In this document: one piece after another, positions 63,167 to 64,000 of the stretch | How the letters are laid out: the number at the start of each line of letters is the position of its first letter | Numbering within the stretch: position 1 is the first letter of the stretch | Assembly: GCA_942492555.1 (NCBI GenBank) | Contig: CALOEX010000014.1 | Span: 153,784-217,783 of the forward strand | Direction of reading: 5' to 3' | DNA length: 64,000 nucleotides | From: JBCCVH01 sp942492555 | GTDB lineage: Bacteria > Bacteroidota > Bacteroidia > Cytophagales > Amoebophilaceae | Made by a program: the position numbers and the translations under genes | Notes under the pieces: generated by a model | The model's input: only the letters and a program-made list of their open reading frames with translations | The model's database searches: none | Told to the model about the DNA's origin: nothing

Positions 63167-64000
63167 TTATACTGTTGTCGTGATGTTTTTTGCAATGAGA
63201 TCCCTGATAATGGTTGTACCACCACTGTCAAACCAATAATAGTCTAAACTTTTTTCTATGGGTTTCGTGTTGCTGGTTGCTTGATCAGCAAACATAATAA
63301 TGGAAAGAGGGTTGTACAGCGTATAACCTTCTACAATATAGCCATTGTACATCTCTTTGAGTTCATGTGCTTTTTGTGGTAATCCTGCTTGATCTAAGTA
63401 ATAATCTGTCTCTTCTGGTGTAAAACCGAAGCAATTCGCATATCTTGAAGAGGAAATCATACTGTATACCTTTACATTGTTCAGCTCAGAAAAAAGAGAG
63501 GATTTAACAATTTGTAAAATACCGGTAATCAAACCTTTATGTAGGTAGTCATTGCCTTTAAAAGCTTTGTTAAATAGCGTGGCAATAAAGTGCGCATCTC
63601 TTCATATAATAACCATGCACATGCGCATCAGTAAAGGTGTGTCATATTCATCAAGGAGGAAGCATGACCTTTTGATTTGTGTGTTGAAAAAGAACACGAG
63701 AAAGAAATTGTCAGGATCCTTCATATTCTGCTTGTGTCGCGTTCTTACTTCTTATGCGATCTATCAACGCTTTGTCATACTGGTCAATGTGAGTATCTAT
63801 GAGATATTTAAATTGATTAAAGAGCAAAACGATTACTTCTTGTGTACGTGCATAAGCCTCTTCAAAATTTTTACCACGTACCTCCTTCAATGTTAAAAAG
63901 ATAACCGGAAACTGCCCTTGCAATGCCATCACCTCGGGATGTTTGCTAATAGCAAGGCCCTCAAAAAGCCCTTTGGTAGCAACGCCATCCACCTCTTTGG
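63167..64000 (-). pseudogene. broken AAA-ATPase/PD-(D/E)XK copy 4
   Basis: Matches copy 3 but is interrupted. It carries segment a2 (ARTQEVIVLLFNQFKYL) with middle type b2. Several small indels between about 63585 and 63675 shift the frame (compare copy 3). The C-terminal nuclease half is missing: homology ends near 63176, where the WD40 upstream region begins. The 5' end lies outside the window. Confidence 0.85.

Overview
The window looks like a piece of the chromosome of an obligate intracellular Bacteroidetes symbiont, most like the Amoebophilus/Cardinium group (Amoebophilaceae). The grounds are: AT-rich DNA; many promoters of the Bacteroidetes type (TAnnTTTG, several with TTTG 19-20 bases upstream); a 23S-5S rRNA pair with no 16S gene beside it; and housekeeping genes interleaved with secreted ankyrin, TPR, WD40 and coiled-coil proteins plus multi-copy Rpn-type and AAA-ATPase/PD-(D/E)XK genes. 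The species cannot be fixed from the sequence alone.

Layout. 1-6.8 kb: uvrD-like helicase (5' end missing), prfB, tRNA-fMet, uvrA, rnhA. 7.1-10.3 kb: three tandem Rpn/PDDEXK genes and a decayed fragment. 10.3-14 kb: a coiled-coil repeat protein, a second decayed Rpn fragment that still carries a good promoter, and a membrane-anchored GNAT-like protein. 14-20.6 kb: thrS, a TPR protein, 5S and 23S rRNA. 20.9-26.8 kb: an HTH protein and a three-gene cluster of secreted proteins (two share a new Cys/His domain, one has ankyrin repeats and a CaaX end). 27-42.7 kb: mostly housekeeping (polA, nusA, zinc-ribbon protein, NIF3, ferredoxin reductase, ybeY, SPFH, nrnA-type DHH, pth, rplY, dnaN, tmRNA, tRNA-Ile(UAU), yebC, prfA). 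43-49.4 kb: two AAA/PDDEXK copies and a 17-unit TPR protein. 49.7-52.6 kb: secreted proteins, one pair apparently split by a poly-A frameshift. 52.9-57.3 kb: comM, tRNA-Ile(GAU), valS. 57.3-57.8 kb: a possible replication origin with two perfect DnaA boxes. 57.8-64 kb: a small membrane protein, a third AAA/PDDEXK copy, a 12-repeat WD40 protein ending in CLLM, and a broken fourth AAA/PDDEXK copy.

What stands out. (1) Two otherwise unrelated secreted repeat proteins (ankyrin and WD40) end in the same farnesylation-type box CLLM, written with different codons; a third secreted protein ends in CTIQ. This suggests host-lipidated effectors. (2) A cysteine/histidine domain with almost fixed spacing, H-x(25,26)-C-x2-C-x(19,20)-C, occurs four times in three secreted proteins; it recalls the zinc site of the deaminase fold but lacks the catalytic Glu. 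(3) The four AAA/PDDEXK copies carry all four combinations of two alternative segments, so they are recombining mosaics. (4) An A9 tract appears to split one secreted protein from its membrane anchor. Ordinary genes support translation, DNA repair and replication; the accessory genes look directed at a eukaryotic host.
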